Shown here: positions 7,707-15,717 of the stretch, in pieces
Numbering within the stretch: position 1 is the stretch's first letter
Layout: each line of letters starts with the position of its first letter
Assembly: GCA_964645285.1 (NCBI GenBank)
Contig: CAZYDR010000060.1
Coordinates: forward strand, 1 to 22,591
Direction of reading: 5' to 3'
DNA from: JAYZAP01 sp964645285
GTDB lineage: Bacteria > Pseudomonadota > Alphaproteobacteria > JAAXGF01
DNA length: 22,591 bases
Made by a program: the position numbers and the translations under genes
Notes under the pieces: generated by a model
Told to the model about the DNA's origin: nothing
The model's input: the letters and a program-made list of their open reading frames with translations, nothing else
Database searches by the model: none

Positions 7707-8716
7707 GACTTGTCACCTTCGTGGAGCCAGCAGCGCACCTTGTGGCCGGGTGCAATCTCGCGAAGCACCGGACGCTCGCTGTCGCAAACGCTCATCTCAT
7801 TGGCCACCCGCACCCGACAGCGCGAGGCGAAACGGCAGCCCTTGGGCAGGTTGACTAGGTTCGGTACGGTGCCGGGGATCACCGCCAGTTCGTCCTGATG
7901 CCGCCCGAGCGTGGGGATCGAACCGAGCAGGCTTTCCGTATAGGGATGCTGAGGATTGCCGAACAGGGTGGCGACGTCGGTTTCCTCGACGATCTCGCCG
8001 GCATACATCACCGCCACCCGGTCAGCCATCTCGGCGACCACACCCAAATCGTGGGTAATCAGGATGGTGGCCATGCCCGACTCGCTTTGCAGATCCCGCA
8101 TAAGATCGAGGATCTGCGCCTGAATGGTCACGTCCAGCGCCGTGGTCGGCTCGTCGGCAATGAGCAGGCGGGGCTCACAGGCCAGGGCCATGGCGATCAT
8201 CACCCGCTGGGCCATACCGCCGGACATCTCGTGGGGATAGGCCGTGGCCCGGCGTCCGGGATCGGGAATACCGACCCGGTCGAGCATCTCGATGGCGCGC
8301 TTGCGGCCGACCTTGCGCGTGGTCTGGCGATGGATTTCGAAGACCTCGGATATCTGCAGGCCGACCTGGGCTACCGGATTGAGCGATGACGCCGGATCCT
8401 GGAAGATCATCGACATCTTCTCGCCGCGCATTTCGGCCATCTCAACCTTGCTCATGTCGAGCAGGTTCCGGCCGTCAAACAGCACCTCGCCGTCTTCGAC
8501 CCGGCCCGGCGGCGACACCAGGCGCATGACCGACATGGCGGTAACGCTCTTGCCGCAGCCGGACTCGCCAACCAGACACAGCACCTCGCCGGGAGCGACC
8601 TGGAAGTCGATGCCATCGACCGCCTTGGCAACGCCGTGACGGGTATGGAACCAGGTATGCAGGTTGCGCACCGCGAGAAGCGGCTCACGCGCCGCCGCTG
8701 CAGAGGGCTGCGCCAT
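7703..8716 (-). CDS. Oligopeptide/dipeptide ABC importer ATP-binding subunit (DppD/OppD type)
   Basis: A 337-residue ABC ATPase, the second nucleotide-binding subunit of the importer. Walker A GESGCGKS is at 50-57, the Q-loop FQDPASSLNP near 105-114, the signature MSGGMAQR at 164-171, Walker B LLIADE at 184-189 and the switch His at H222. The C-terminal oligopeptide-type domain has four Cys (294, 300, 311, 329), matching the arrangement in its partner. MSGGM in place of LSGGQ is common in the DppD branch. The ATG at 8716 shares one base with the upstream permease stop (TGATG), supporting translational coupling. Assignment to the D rather than F type rests on gene order and the MSGGMAQR signature. 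Confidence 0.93.
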   Translation of the reverse strand: MAQPSAAAAREPLLAVRNLHTWFHTRHGVAKAVDGIDFQVAPGEVLCLVGESGCGKSVTAMSVMRLVSPPGRVEDGEVLFDGRNLLDMSKVEMAEMRGEKMSMIFQDPASSLNPVAQVGLQISEVFEIHRQTTRKVGRKRAIEMLDRVGIPDPGRRATAYPHEMSGGMAQRVMIAMALACEPRLLIADEPTTALDVTIQAQILDLMRDLQSESGMATILITHDLGVVAEMADRVAVMYAGEIVEETDVATLFGNPQHPYTESLLGSIPTLGRHQDELAVIPGTVPNLVNLPKGCRFASRCRVRVANEMSVCDSERPVLREIAPGHKVRCWLHEGDKS

Positions 8717-9675
8717 CAGTCGTTGAGCCGCGGATCGAGGGCGTCGCGCAAGCCGTCACCCAACAGATTGAAGCCGAGCACGGTGATCATGATGGCGATA
8801 CCGGGGAAGAACACCAGATGAGGCGCGTTGAACACCTGATTGCGCTCGGAGCCCAGCATGGTGCCCCACTCCGGTGTCGGCGGCTGGGCCCCGAGGCCGA
8901 GGAACGACAATCCGGCAGCGTCGAGAATGGCGCTGGCGATGCCGAGGGTCGACAGCACCACAATGGGTGTCATGGCGTTGGGCACCACCCGGACCAGCAG
9001 AATGCGCAGACGGCTGGCCCCCAGGGCCCGCGACGCGGCCACATAGTCGAGTTCCTTGATCGACAGCACACTGGCGCGCATGACACGGGCGTAAGCCGGC
9101 AAGGTGACGATGGCGATGGCCAACAGAGCGTTGCGCAGACCCGGCCCCAACACGGCGACGATGGCGATGGCCAACAACAGAGATGGGAATCCGAGGATTA
9201 CATCCATGATCCGCATTATTAGATTGTCGACCCAACCACCCCAGAAGCCTGCGATGGCGCCCAGCATGACGCCGAAGGTGACGGCAAACCCGACCGTGGT
9301 AAAGCCGATGGAAAGGCTGACCCGGGCGCCGTAGATAATGCGGCTGAACAGATCACGGACGTTGCCGTCAGTGCCAAGGATGTGCTGCGGCTTGGCCCCG
9401 TCGCAACCCAATATATGGATACAAGGCGCCGTACGTTTCTTGACGTCTTCGATGCCGATGAGCACCTGCATCGGATCGTAAGGCGCCAGCAACGGCGCCG
9501 CCACGGCAATGGACATCATAGTGCCGATAAAAATCAGACCGATCACCCCGGTCTTGCGCCGCAACAACCGCCCGAGCGTAGTTTTCCACAAAGCCGTGGG
9601 ACTGCCGAGAAGCTGCTCGTCGTCCTGGCTCTCGGCGAACGCGGCGGCAGTGCGTTTGAGGGTGGTAATACTCAT
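8716..9675 (-). CDS. Oligopeptide/dipeptide ABC importer permease (DppC type)
   Basis: A 319-residue inner-membrane permease. The first membrane segment (about 43-64) is followed by a periplasmic loop that is longer than in E. coli DppC and contains two Cys (CIHILGC) before the conserved HILGTDGNVRDLFSRIIYGAR block. Five further membrane segments follow, with the EAA-type ATPase-docking loop DYVAASRALGASRLRILL near 210. The ending DGLRDALDPRL is typical of the family. It forms the translocation channel with the DppB-type subunit. The ATG at 9675 overlaps the upstream permease stop by 4 bp (ATGA). Confidence 0.93.
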   Translation of the reverse strand: MSITTLKRTAAAFAESQDDEQLLGSPTALWKTTLGRLLRRKTGVIGLIFIGTMMSIAVAAPLLAPYDPMQVLIGIEDVKKRTAPCIHILGCDGAKPQHILGTDGNVRDLFSRIIYGARVSLSIGFTTVGFAVTFGVMLGAIAGFWGGWVDNLIMRIMDVILGFPSLLLAIAIVAVLGPGLRNALLAIAIVTLPAYARVMRASVLSIKELDYVAASRALGASRLRILLVRVVPNAMTPIVVLSTLGIASAILDAAGLSFLGLGAQPPTPEWGTMLGSERNQVFNAPHLVFFPGIAIMITVLGFNLLGDGLRDALDPRLND

Positions 9676-10751
9676 TCCAACCGTATCCTGGGATCGAGAA
9701 AGCCATACGACACATCAACGATCAGGTTGATCATCATGTACGAGACTGCGATGACCACCGTGAAAGTCTGGATGATGGGATAGTCGCGGGCGGTGATCGC
9801 CTCGAACAACATGCGTCCGACGCCGGCCAGGCCGAACACGGTTTCGGTCAGCACCGCGCCGCCAAGCAGCGCGCCCAACTGCAGGCCGAGGATCGTGACC
9901 ACCGGCAGCAGGGCGTTGCGCAGGGCGTGGTTTATCACCACTCGGCGCTCACCGGCGCCCTTGGCATGGGCGGTGCGGATGTAGTCGCGGCCCAATACTT
10001 CGAGCAGGCTGGAGCGGGTCATGCGAGCGATAATCGCCATGGGAATGGTGCTGAGCGTGATAACCGGCAGAATGAGGTGGCGTACCGCATCCTTGAACAG
10101 TTCCCAGTCACCGGTGATCAGGGCATTGAAAATGAAATGGTTGGAGATGAATTCAAGGAACTTCGCCCAGAACGTGCCAGCGGTAATCGCCCAGCCCCAG
10201 ACCTCGTAGAACGGCACCGAGGTCAATCCGGCGGATAATCGGCCCGATGGCGGCAACCAGAACGGTGTCCCCTTGAGCAACAAGGCAAAGGCGTAGGCCA
10301 ACATCAGACCAAGCCAGAAAACCGGCATGGAAATTCCGATATTGGCAAATATCATGGTGCCCACATCGACGCTGGTGTTGTGGCGCATGGCCGAGGCGAT
10401 GCCGAGCGGCACACCGACCAGAATAGCTAGAACAAGACCGCCGAGAGCCAACTCGATGGTCATGGGCAGCCGCTCGATGAGTATTTGCGCCACCGGCCGG
10501 CTGAAGCGAATGGAGTTGCCAAAATCGCCCTGGGCGACGTTGCCGACGTAGACGGCAAACTGAACATAGACCGGCTTGTCGAAGCCGAATTTCGCGTCGA
10601 ATTTGGCGCAGATTTCCGGGGTGGTTTTTTCGCCGAGGATCGCCTTGCACGGGGTCCCCGGCACCATGCGAGCCAGGGCGAAGGTCACCAGCAGGATGCC
10701 GAACAGCACCGGGATCGACATGAAAATACGTCGAATGATATAGCCCAGCAT
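9672..10751 (-). CDS. Oligopeptide/dipeptide ABC importer permease (DppB type)
   Basis: A 359-residue inner-membrane permease. It opens with the family N-terminus YIIRRIFMSIPVLFGILLVTF (first membrane segment) and then ARMVPGTPC. The binding-protein-dependent transport core has segments near 95-120, 135-160, 225-255, 285-310 and 325-350. The docking loop DYIRTAHAKGAGERRVVINH and the closing FLDPRIRLE are conserved. The region between the third and fourth segments is longer than in E. coli DppB and carries an extra aromatic stretch (YEVWGWAITAGTFW), possibly an additional re-entrant or membrane segment. The gene is separated from the binding-protein gene by 83 bp holding a strong hairpin, and is coupled to dppC by overlap. 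Confidence 0.93.
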   Translation of the reverse strand: MLGYIIRRIFMSIPVLFGILLVTFALARMVPGTPCKAILGEKTTPEICAKFDAKFGFDKPVYVQFAVYVGNVAQGDFGNSIRFSRPVAQILIERLPMTIELALGGLVLAILVGVPLGIASAMRHNTSVDVGTMIFANIGISMPVFWLGLMLAYAFALLLKGTPFWLPPSGRLSAGLTSVPFYEVWGWAITAGTFWAKFLEFISNHFIFNALITGDWELFKDAVRHLILPVITLSTIPMAIIARMTRSSLLEVLGRDYIRTAHAKGAGERRVVINHALRNALLPVVTILGLQLGALLGGAVLTETVFGLAGVGRMLFEAITARDYPIIQTFTVVIAVSYMMINLIVDVSYGFLDPRIRLE

Positions 10752-10775
10752 GGCTTCAGCTCATTCGTAGAAAGT

Positions 10776-10807
10776 AGGGCGCGCGGTGCGGATGCACCAC
10801 GCGCCCT
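10776..10807 (-). terminator. Intercistronic hairpin between binding-protein and permease genes (attenuator or mRNA stabiliser)
   Basis: AGGGCGCGCGGTGC (10776-10789) pairs with GCACCACGCGCCCT (10794-10807): a 14-bp GC-rich stem with a single wobble or mismatch and a 4-base loop. It lies 27 bp past the binding-protein stop and before dppB. On the coding (minus) strand the stem is followed by ACTTTCTACG, not a clean U-run, so partial termination or protection of the upstream mRNA from 3' decay is more likely than full termination. Such hairpins commonly keep binding-protein levels above those of the permeases. Confidence 0.75.
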
Positions 10808-10834
10808 TTAACAAAATGGATCGGTGCAACGGTA

Positions 10835-12454
10835 TCACTCGCCGTTGATCAGACCGTCCCACAGGTAGGAGTAATAGCCGAACGACCCCGTATTGCCTTT
10901 GTGGTTGGGGTTGGCGGCATCGATGCCGGCGGCCCAGGAGGCAACCACATCGTTAGCGTCCAGGTCCGAACCGTCATGGAACTTGACGCCGTCACGAATG
11001 GCGCAATTCCACACGCTGGCATCGGCATTGCCGGTGCAGCTGGTAGCTACCCGAGGCTCGGTCGCGCCGGAGTCGATGGCATAGCCGAGCAAGGGCTCGA
11101 CAACCTGCTGACAGGCGGCCAGGGACTCACCGTCGGTCTCATCAGCACAGTAGAGGCTGATGGGCTCGGCGTTCTGCATGAACACGAAAGTGTTCTTGCC
11201 GGGATCGGCGAGATGGAACAACGGTGCGCCGAACGGCCGGAAGTGGGCGTTCTTGACACCGGCCAAGGCGGCGGAAGCCGAGGCGCCATGGGCGATCGGT
11301 ACCATGGGAACCAGGTTCTTGATAGCGTTGTTGGCCTGAACGTACAGCGGCCGCGCCGTGGCCAGATCAGCCACTGTCGACGCCTCCTCAAGCACCTCGT
11401 AGATCTCCGGGTACGGCGTGCCGTACTGGGGATTTTTCGAGCTGAAGTGGAAGTCGAGGAAGTTGGTGACGTGGGGATAGTCGGCGCCCCAGCCCAACAG
11501 GTAGAAGCCATCGAGCCGGCCATTGGTGGATTCATCAATGAACTCACCTGATTCCATGACCACGACCTCGGCGTCGATGCCCAGGTTCTGCTTGAGTTGA
11601 GTCTGGAACTCGACGGCGACGATGCCCGGTTCCGGCAGATAGCCGCGGAACACGTCACGATAATAGATCTTGGTCTTGAAACCATCGGAATAGCCGGCCG
11701 CAGCCAACTCGGCACGAGCCTTGGCGGCATCGAAGGTGTACCAGGACCCGCCCTCACAACCATTGGAGATCGAGCATGGCGTGAAGTGCGAAGCGACCTC
11801 GGAGCCCACCGGGAAGAAGTGATCGACGATGCGCTGGCGGTCGATACCCATGGCAATGGCCTTGCGCACCCCGAGATTGTCGAACGGCGCGAAGGTGTTG
11901 GTCATGGCCAGATAAAGCACGTTGGGGTTGGCCACCGGAATGAATTTGAGGTCTGAATCATTCTGCACCGCCTCGAAGTCGTCGGGGCTGAGGTTAGTGA
12001 TCTGATCGACCGTACCGGCGCGAAGCTCGGTCAACCGGCCGGCGCCGCTATCGGCCCAGCGGATTACCAGGGTGTCATAGTTGGGCTTGGTGCCCCAGTA
12101 GTCTTCGAAGCGCTTGTAGATGATGCTGTCGCCACGGGACCATTTCTCAAGCTTCCAGGGTCCGGTACCGATGGGATTTTCAAGCAGAGCACCGCCGCCG
12201 CCATTGGCCGCGATATGCTCGGCCGGTTGAATGCCGAACGGCGTGAAAGCAGCCTTGGCGCTAAACGCCGGGTCCGGCTTGCACAGGGTGAATGTGACGT
12301 TTAGCCGGTCGGTCGCTTCGATCGACTTGATTTTGCCGCCATAGCTGCAGTCCGCCGCCGACACGCTGGTGCCGGTAAACGCACTGGCCTGGCCCGCCAC
12401 GAAAGCGGTTGCTACAACCACCGCCGCGGCGCTAAACAGTTTCAATTTACTCAT
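10835..12454 (-). CDS. ABC importer extracellular solute-binding protein (family 5), apparently circularly permuted
   Basis: A 539-residue periplasmic binding protein. The ATG at 12454 is preceded by a GAGGA ribosome site and a signal peptide at 1-25 (LKLFSAAAVVVATAFVAGQASA). The order of family-5 blocks is unusual. The mature protein begins with the block that normally follows the N-terminal domain (KIKSIEATDRLNVTFTLCKP at 41-60, then NPIGTGPWKLEKW at 93-105 and FEDYWGTKP at 116-124). The usual C-terminal lobe then runs to about 415. The block that is normally N-terminal (VVEPLLGYAIDSG at 451-463, IRDGVKFHDGSDLDANDVV at 486-504, then NPNHKG) sits at the C-terminus. Eight or more Cys in the mature part suggest disulphides. 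It captures a peptide-, opine- or amino-acid-like ligand for the permeases encoded downstream. Confidence 0.9.
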   Translation of the reverse strand: MSKLKLFSAAAVVVATAFVAGQASAFTGTSVSAADCSYGGKIKSIEATDRLNVTFTLCKPDPAFSAKAAFTPFGIQPAEHIAANGGGGALLENPIGTGPWKLEKWSRGDSIIYKRFEDYWGTKPNYDTLVIRWADSGAGRLTELRAGTVDQITNLSPDDFEAVQNDSDLKFIPVANPNVLYLAMTNTFAPFDNLGVRKAIAMGIDRQRIVDHFFPVGSEVASHFTPCSISNGCEGGSWYTFDAAKARAELAAAGYSDGFKTKIYYRDVFRGYLPEPGIVAVEFQTQLKQNLGIDAEVVVMESGEFIDESTNGRLDGFYLLGWGADYPHVTNFLDFHFSSKNPQYGTPYPEIYEVLEEASTVADLATARPLYVQANNAIKNLVPMVPIAHGASASAALAGVKNAHFRPFGAPLFHLADPGKNTFVFMQNAEPISLYCADETDGESLAACQQVVEPLLGYAIDSGATEPRVATSCTGNADASVWNCAIRDGVKFHDGSDLDANDVVASWAAGIDAANPNHKGNTGSFGYYSYLWDGLINGE

Positions 12455-12542
12455 GATGTTCGTCCTCACGTTTAGTTTCCAATTATAGCTAAGGAATATC
12501 GTCATCCCGGCGGCCTCCCTGCTACCGGGCTTGTGGTTAATG

Positions 12543-12571
12543 ATGGTACGTTCGGCCTCCCATAGCGTCAA
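12543..12571 (-). promoter_or_regulatory. Candidate sigma70-type promoter for the ABC importer operon
   Basis: On the minus strand TTGACG (12571-12566) is followed by a 17-base spacer and TACCAT (12548-12543), a five-of-six and a four-of-six match to the consensus with ideal spacing. It would give a leader of about 80 bases before the binding-protein ATG at 12454. A perfect TATAAT lies nearer the gene at 12487-12482 on the same strand, but without a recognisable -35 box. Either or both could be used. Confidence 0.45.
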
Positions 12572-12660
12572 CAGCACCAAATGCAACTGCCGATAAATAG
12601 ATCGCGAGCGCTCTATCAATGGCCATTGACCAAGGCCCATGCGGCGGACTAATCAGGTTT

Positions 12661-13791
12661 ATGGATAGTGATTATCTAGTCATCGGCGGCGGCATTGCCG
12701 GCGCCAGCGCGGCCTTTGAGCTGGCCGGTCACGGCAGCGTCGTGCTGGCCGAGCGCGAAACCACGCTTGGCTATCACACCACCGGCCGTTCCGCCGCCAT
12801 GTTCCTGGAAAACTACGGCGAGCCGCCGGTCCGCGCCCTGGCCGGCGCCAGCCGGGGCTTCCTGACCAGTCCTCCAGACGGTTTCGCCGCGGGACCGATC
12901 CTGGGGCCGCGCGGGGTTCTATTCCTGGCCCGCGAAGACCAATTGGCACGGGTCGAGGCGGCCCTGGCTACCAAGCGCGGCAGGCCTGGCGTCATCGCCG
13001 AGGTCAATCCGGCGCAGGCCCGTACGATGATCCCAGTGCTCAAGCCTGGTTATCTGGCCTCGGCGTTGTTCGAGGAAGGTGCCTCGGAAATCGATGTGAA
13101 TACCCTGCACCAGGGCTTTCAGCGCGGGCTCAGGGCGCGGGGCGGCCAGATCATCGCCGACGCCCATGTCACCGCCCTTGAGCGTCGCGGTGGTCAGTGG
13201 CATGCCACCACCAGCGCCGGACCTATGACCGCCCGGGTGGCGATCAACGCCGCCGGCGCCTGGGCCGACGAAGTTGCCGGCCTGGCCGGGGCCGCGCCCA
13301 TCGGGCTGGTGCCGAAGCGGCGCACAGCGTTCACCTTCGACCCGCCGGCGGGTATCGACCCCAGCACCTGGCCCATGGCGGTGGATATCGACGAGGAATT
13401 CTTTTTCAAGGTCGAGGCCGGCCGGGTCCTGGGTTCGCCGGCCGACGAAACCCCCATGCCGCCGTGCGACGTCCAGCCGGAAGAACTCGATATCGCCATC
13501 GCCGTGGACCGCATTCAGCGCGCCGCCGACGTGGATATTCGCCGCATCACCCATTCCTGGGCCGGGTTGCGCAGTTTTGTCGATGATCATTTGCCGGTGG
13601 TCGGCTACGACCCCCAGGTGGAAGGTTTTTTCTGGCTGGCCGGCCAGGGCGGCATCGGCATCATGACCTCGCCGGCCATCTCCCGCATGGTCGGGGCCCT
13701 GGCGACCGGTGCCGACCTGCCGCCGAACATCGCCGATTTTGGCATTACGGCGGCAACCTTCGCGCCGCAGCGCCTAGTCCAGAATTGTTAG
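12661..13791 (+). CDS. FAD-dependent D-amino-acid dehydrogenase, DauA (D-arginine dehydrogenase)-like
   Basis: A 376-residue DAO-family flavoenzyme. The FAD-binding motif VIGGGIAGAS is at 7-16, with the acidic ribose-binding end at E31, then GYHTTGRSAA at 37-46, PKRRTAF near 218-224, WAGLRSF at 300-306 and WLAGQGGIGIMTSPA at 325-339. Block by block it resembles Pseudomonas DauA, which oxidises D-arginine and other D-amino acids to 2-oxo acids and passes electrons to the respiratory chain. Recalled DauA active-site residues are partly changed: the His after GRSAA is Met (M47) and a substrate-pocket Tyr is Phe (near F248), while both Arg and the Gln remain. The ATG at 12661 is chosen because it precedes the FAD motif by six residues; no good ribosome site is visible. 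Another DAO-type specificity is possible. Confidence 0.85.
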   Translation: MDSDYLVIGGGIAGASAAFELAGHGSVVLAERETTLGYHTTGRSAAMFLENYGEPPVRALAGASRGFLTSPPDGFAAGPILGPRGVLFLAREDQLARVEAALATKRGRPGVIAEVNPAQARTMIPVLKPGYLASALFEEGASEIDVNTLHQGFQRGLRARGGQIIADAHVTALERRGGQWHATTSAGPMTARVAINAAGAWADEVAGLAGAAPIGLVPKRRTAFTFDPPAGIDPSTWPMAVDIDEEFFFKVEAGRVLGSPADETPMPPCDVQPEELDIAIAVDRIQRAADVDIRRITHSWAGLRSFVDDHLPVVGYDPQVEGFFWLAGQGGIGIMTSPAISRMVGALATGADLPPNIADFGITAATFAPQRLVQNC

Positions 13792-13833
13792 TGAATCGTT
13801 TGACTAGGACCAAATATTCTTAAATTCAACCGG

Positions 13834-13861
13834 TTGACGCCACTCCCGCCGCCCCTAATAC
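13834..13861 (+). promoter_or_regulatory. Sigma70-type promoter upstream of the acetolactate-synthase-like gene
   Basis: TTGACG (13834-13839), a 16-base spacer and TAATAC (13856-13861) form a good housekeeping-type promoter. Transcription would begin near 13868, giving a leader of about 38 bases to the TTG start at 13906. The surrounding 13792-13905 stretch is AT-richer than the genes around it, as expected for a promoter. This suggests the gene can be expressed separately from the DauA-like gene upstream. Confidence 0.55.
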
Positions 13862-13905
13862 TATGGTTAATCGAGGTATCAATAAAATGGCGGGGGCATT
13901 TCATC

Positions 13906-15564
13906 TTGAAGGCGTCAGACCTTTTCGTACGCTGCCTTGAAAACGAGGGCGTCGAATACATCTTTGGCATTCCCGGCGAAGAAAACGCCGACACCATGAT
14001 TTCACTCATGGATAGCCACATCAAATTCATCCTCTGCCGCCACGAGCAGGCGGCAGCGTTCATGGCCGACGTCTATGGTCGTCTGACCGGTCGGCCCGGC
14101 GTCTGTCTTGGCACCCTGGGTCCCGGCGCCACCAATCTGGTGACCGGCGTCGCCGATGCCAATATGGACCGCGCACCCCTGGTCGGCATCATCGGCCAGG
14201 CCAACACGGAACGGCTCCACAAGGAGAGCCACCAGGCCATGGACGCCATCACCATGTTCCAGCCCATCACCAAATGGGCCCAGACCATCTTCCATCAGAA
14301 CAACATTCCGGAAGTGACCCGCAAGGCGTTCAAGCTGGCCATAGCCGAGAAACCGGGCGCCACAATCATCGAGTTGCCCGAGGATCTCGCCGAGCACGAC
14401 ACCAGCGAGCAGCCGATCCCGGTGACCCCGACCCGGCGGCCCGGCGCCGACCACAAGGCGGTCGCCCAGGCGGTTGACGTCATCGCCAGGGCCAAGAACC
14501 CGATCATCCTGGCCGGCAACGGCGCCGTTCGCAAACGCGCCTCGACCCAGCTCCGCCGCCTGGCCCACAAGGCCGGCATCGGCGTGGTCAACACCTTCAT
14601 GGGCAAGGGCGCCGTGTCGCGCAACGACGATCACTGCCTCTTCACCATCGGCCTACAGGGCCGCGACCATGTCAACGAGGCCCTGGACGATGCCGATGTA
14701 GTGATCTCCGTGGGCTACGATTTGGTCGAATACGCGCCGAACTTCTGGAACAAGCACGGCGGCAAGAAGATCGTTCATATCGACTTCTGGCCGGCCGAGG
14801 TCGACGAGGATTATCCGGTGGTTGTCGATATTGCCGGCGATATAGCCGACGCCCTGTGGCAGATCAACGAGGAACTCAATGCCCGCCACGGCGACGCGCT
14901 GCCGTTGTGGAGCATTGGTGACCGCACCGACCTGCGCCAGCGGATCAGCGATGATTTCGCCATGGAGAAAGACGATAGCTCGTTTCCCATGAAACCTCAG
15001 AAGGTGCTGTGGGATGTCCGCGAGGTCATGGGGCCGGACGACATTCTGCTCTCCGATGTGGGCGCCCACAAAATGTGGATATCGCGCTATTACCAGTGCG
15101 ATGAACCCAATACCTGTTTGATTTCAAACGGTTTTTGCACCATGGGATTCGCTTTTCCCGGCTCCATCGGGGCCAAGATCGCATTCCCGGAGCGCAAGGT
15201 GTTGTCGATCAACGGCGATGCCGGCTTCCTGATGAACGTTCAGGATATCGAGACCGCCGTGCGCTACAATGTCAACGTGGTCACCATGGTCTGGATGGAC
15301 GGCGAATACGGGCTGATCAAATGGAAACAGCAGAATTCCTTCGACGGCCATCACTCGAAGCTCGACTTCACCAATCCCGACTTCGAGAAACTCGCCGACG
15401 CCTTCGGCGCCTGGGGTAAAACCCTGACGTCGCCAGATCAGCTTACGCCAGCGCTCGAGGAAGCCTTCCAACAGGACGGCCCGGCAATTATCGGCGTGCC
15501 CATCGATTACGCGGAGAACATGAAGCTGACCAAGCGCCTTGGCGAGTTGGCTTTCACGATCTAA
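13906..15564 (+). CDS. Thiamine-diphosphate enzyme, acetolactate-synthase large-subunit family (AlsS-like)
   Basis: A 552-residue ThDP enzyme with all three domains. The N-terminal Pyr domain has ASDLFVRCLENEGVEYIFGIPGEEN and RHEQAAAFM with the catalytic Glu (E47); the central domain has NPIILAGNGAV; the C-terminal PP domain has the GDA motif (437-439), D465 and GLIKWKQ. It most resembles catabolic acetolactate synthases, which condense two pyruvates to 2-acetolactate; no ilvN-type regulatory subunit lies beside it, fitting a catabolic or side role. Another 2-oxo-acid decarboxylating or ligating reaction cannot be excluded, and a neighbouring D-amino-acid dehydrogenase could supply 2-oxo acids. 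The TTG at 13906 is preferred: GGCGGGGG lies about 8 bases upstream and family members start with the ASDLF block. An alternative in-frame TTG at 13834 overlaps the -35 box. Confidence 0.88.
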   Translation: MKASDLFVRCLENEGVEYIFGIPGEENADTMISLMDSHIKFILCRHEQAAAFMADVYGRLTGRPGVCLGTLGPGATNLVTGVADANMDRAPLVGIIGQANTERLHKESHQAMDAITMFQPITKWAQTIFHQNNIPEVTRKAFKLAIAEKPGATIIELPEDLAEHDTSEQPIPVTPTRRPGADHKAVAQAVDVIARAKNPIILAGNGAVRKRASTQLRRLAHKAGIGVVNTFMGKGAVSRNDDHCLFTIGLQGRDHVNEALDDADVVISVGYDLVEYAPNFWNKHGGKKIVHIDFWPAEVDEDYPVVVDIAGDIADALWQINEELNARHGDALPLWSIGDRTDLRQRISDDFAMEKDDSSFPMKPQKVLWDVREVMGPDDILLSDVGAHKMWISRYYQCDEPNTCLISNGFCTMGFAFPGSIGAKIAFPERKVLSINGDAGFLMNVQDIETAVRYNVNVVTMVWMDGEYGLIKWKQQNSFDGHHSKLDFTNPDFEKLADAFGAWGKTLTSPDQLTPALEEAFQQDGPAIIGVPIDYAENMKLTKRLGELAFTI

Positions 15565-15570
15565 CAAAGT

Positions 15571-15603
15571 GCTAGAGCGTCTTCAGATCACACTGGAGAG
15601 CGC
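15571..15603. repeat. Possible remnant of an alphaproteobacterial intergenic palindromic repeat
   Basis: Just after the acetolactate-synthase-like gene, GCTAGAGCG is followed by CTTCAG (15581-15586), a six-base loop and CTGGAG (15593-15598), a six-base stem with one wobble pair, then AGCGCG. It recalls the short CTAGAGCG-type palindromes scattered between genes in many alphaproteobacteria (from memory). It could also act as a weak terminator, but no T-run follows. Only one copy is in the window, so the repeat nature is unproven. Confidence 0.25.
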
Positions 15604-15675
15604 GGAAATACAGGGTTGTTTCAGGCCAGCGAATTGACCATCATGGCGGAAATAGGTTTCACGATAATGACTTGC

Positions 15676-15700
15676 AAGCGGACGTCAAAAATCTCCGCTT
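15676..15700 (+). promoter_or_regulatory. Inverted repeat in the leader of the multiheme cytochrome operon
   Basis: AAGCGGA (15676-15682) and TCCGCTT (15694-15700) form a perfect 7-bp inverted repeat with an 11-base AT-rich spacer. It sits between a possible -10 box GATAAT (15663-15668, no clear -35) and the AGAGG ribosome site before the ATG at 15718. If that -10 is used, the repeat would form a hairpin at the extreme 5' end of the mRNA; alternatively it is an operator for a dimeric regulator. It does not match the FNR/CRP consensus. Confidence 0.4.
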
Positions 15701-15717
15701 CAAATGGGAGAGGTAGA

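Noticed and set aside
12626..12661. TTGACC followed by ACTAAT or TAATCA just before the DauA-like ATG, suggesting a leaderless transcript.
   Set aside because: The -10 matches are poor (wrong at the key first or third-to-fifth positions), so the case is too weak to annotate.
15634..15668. TTGACC plus GATAAT as a full promoter for the redox operon.
   Set aside because: The spacer is 23 bases, too long for sigma70; only the -10-like box is mentioned.
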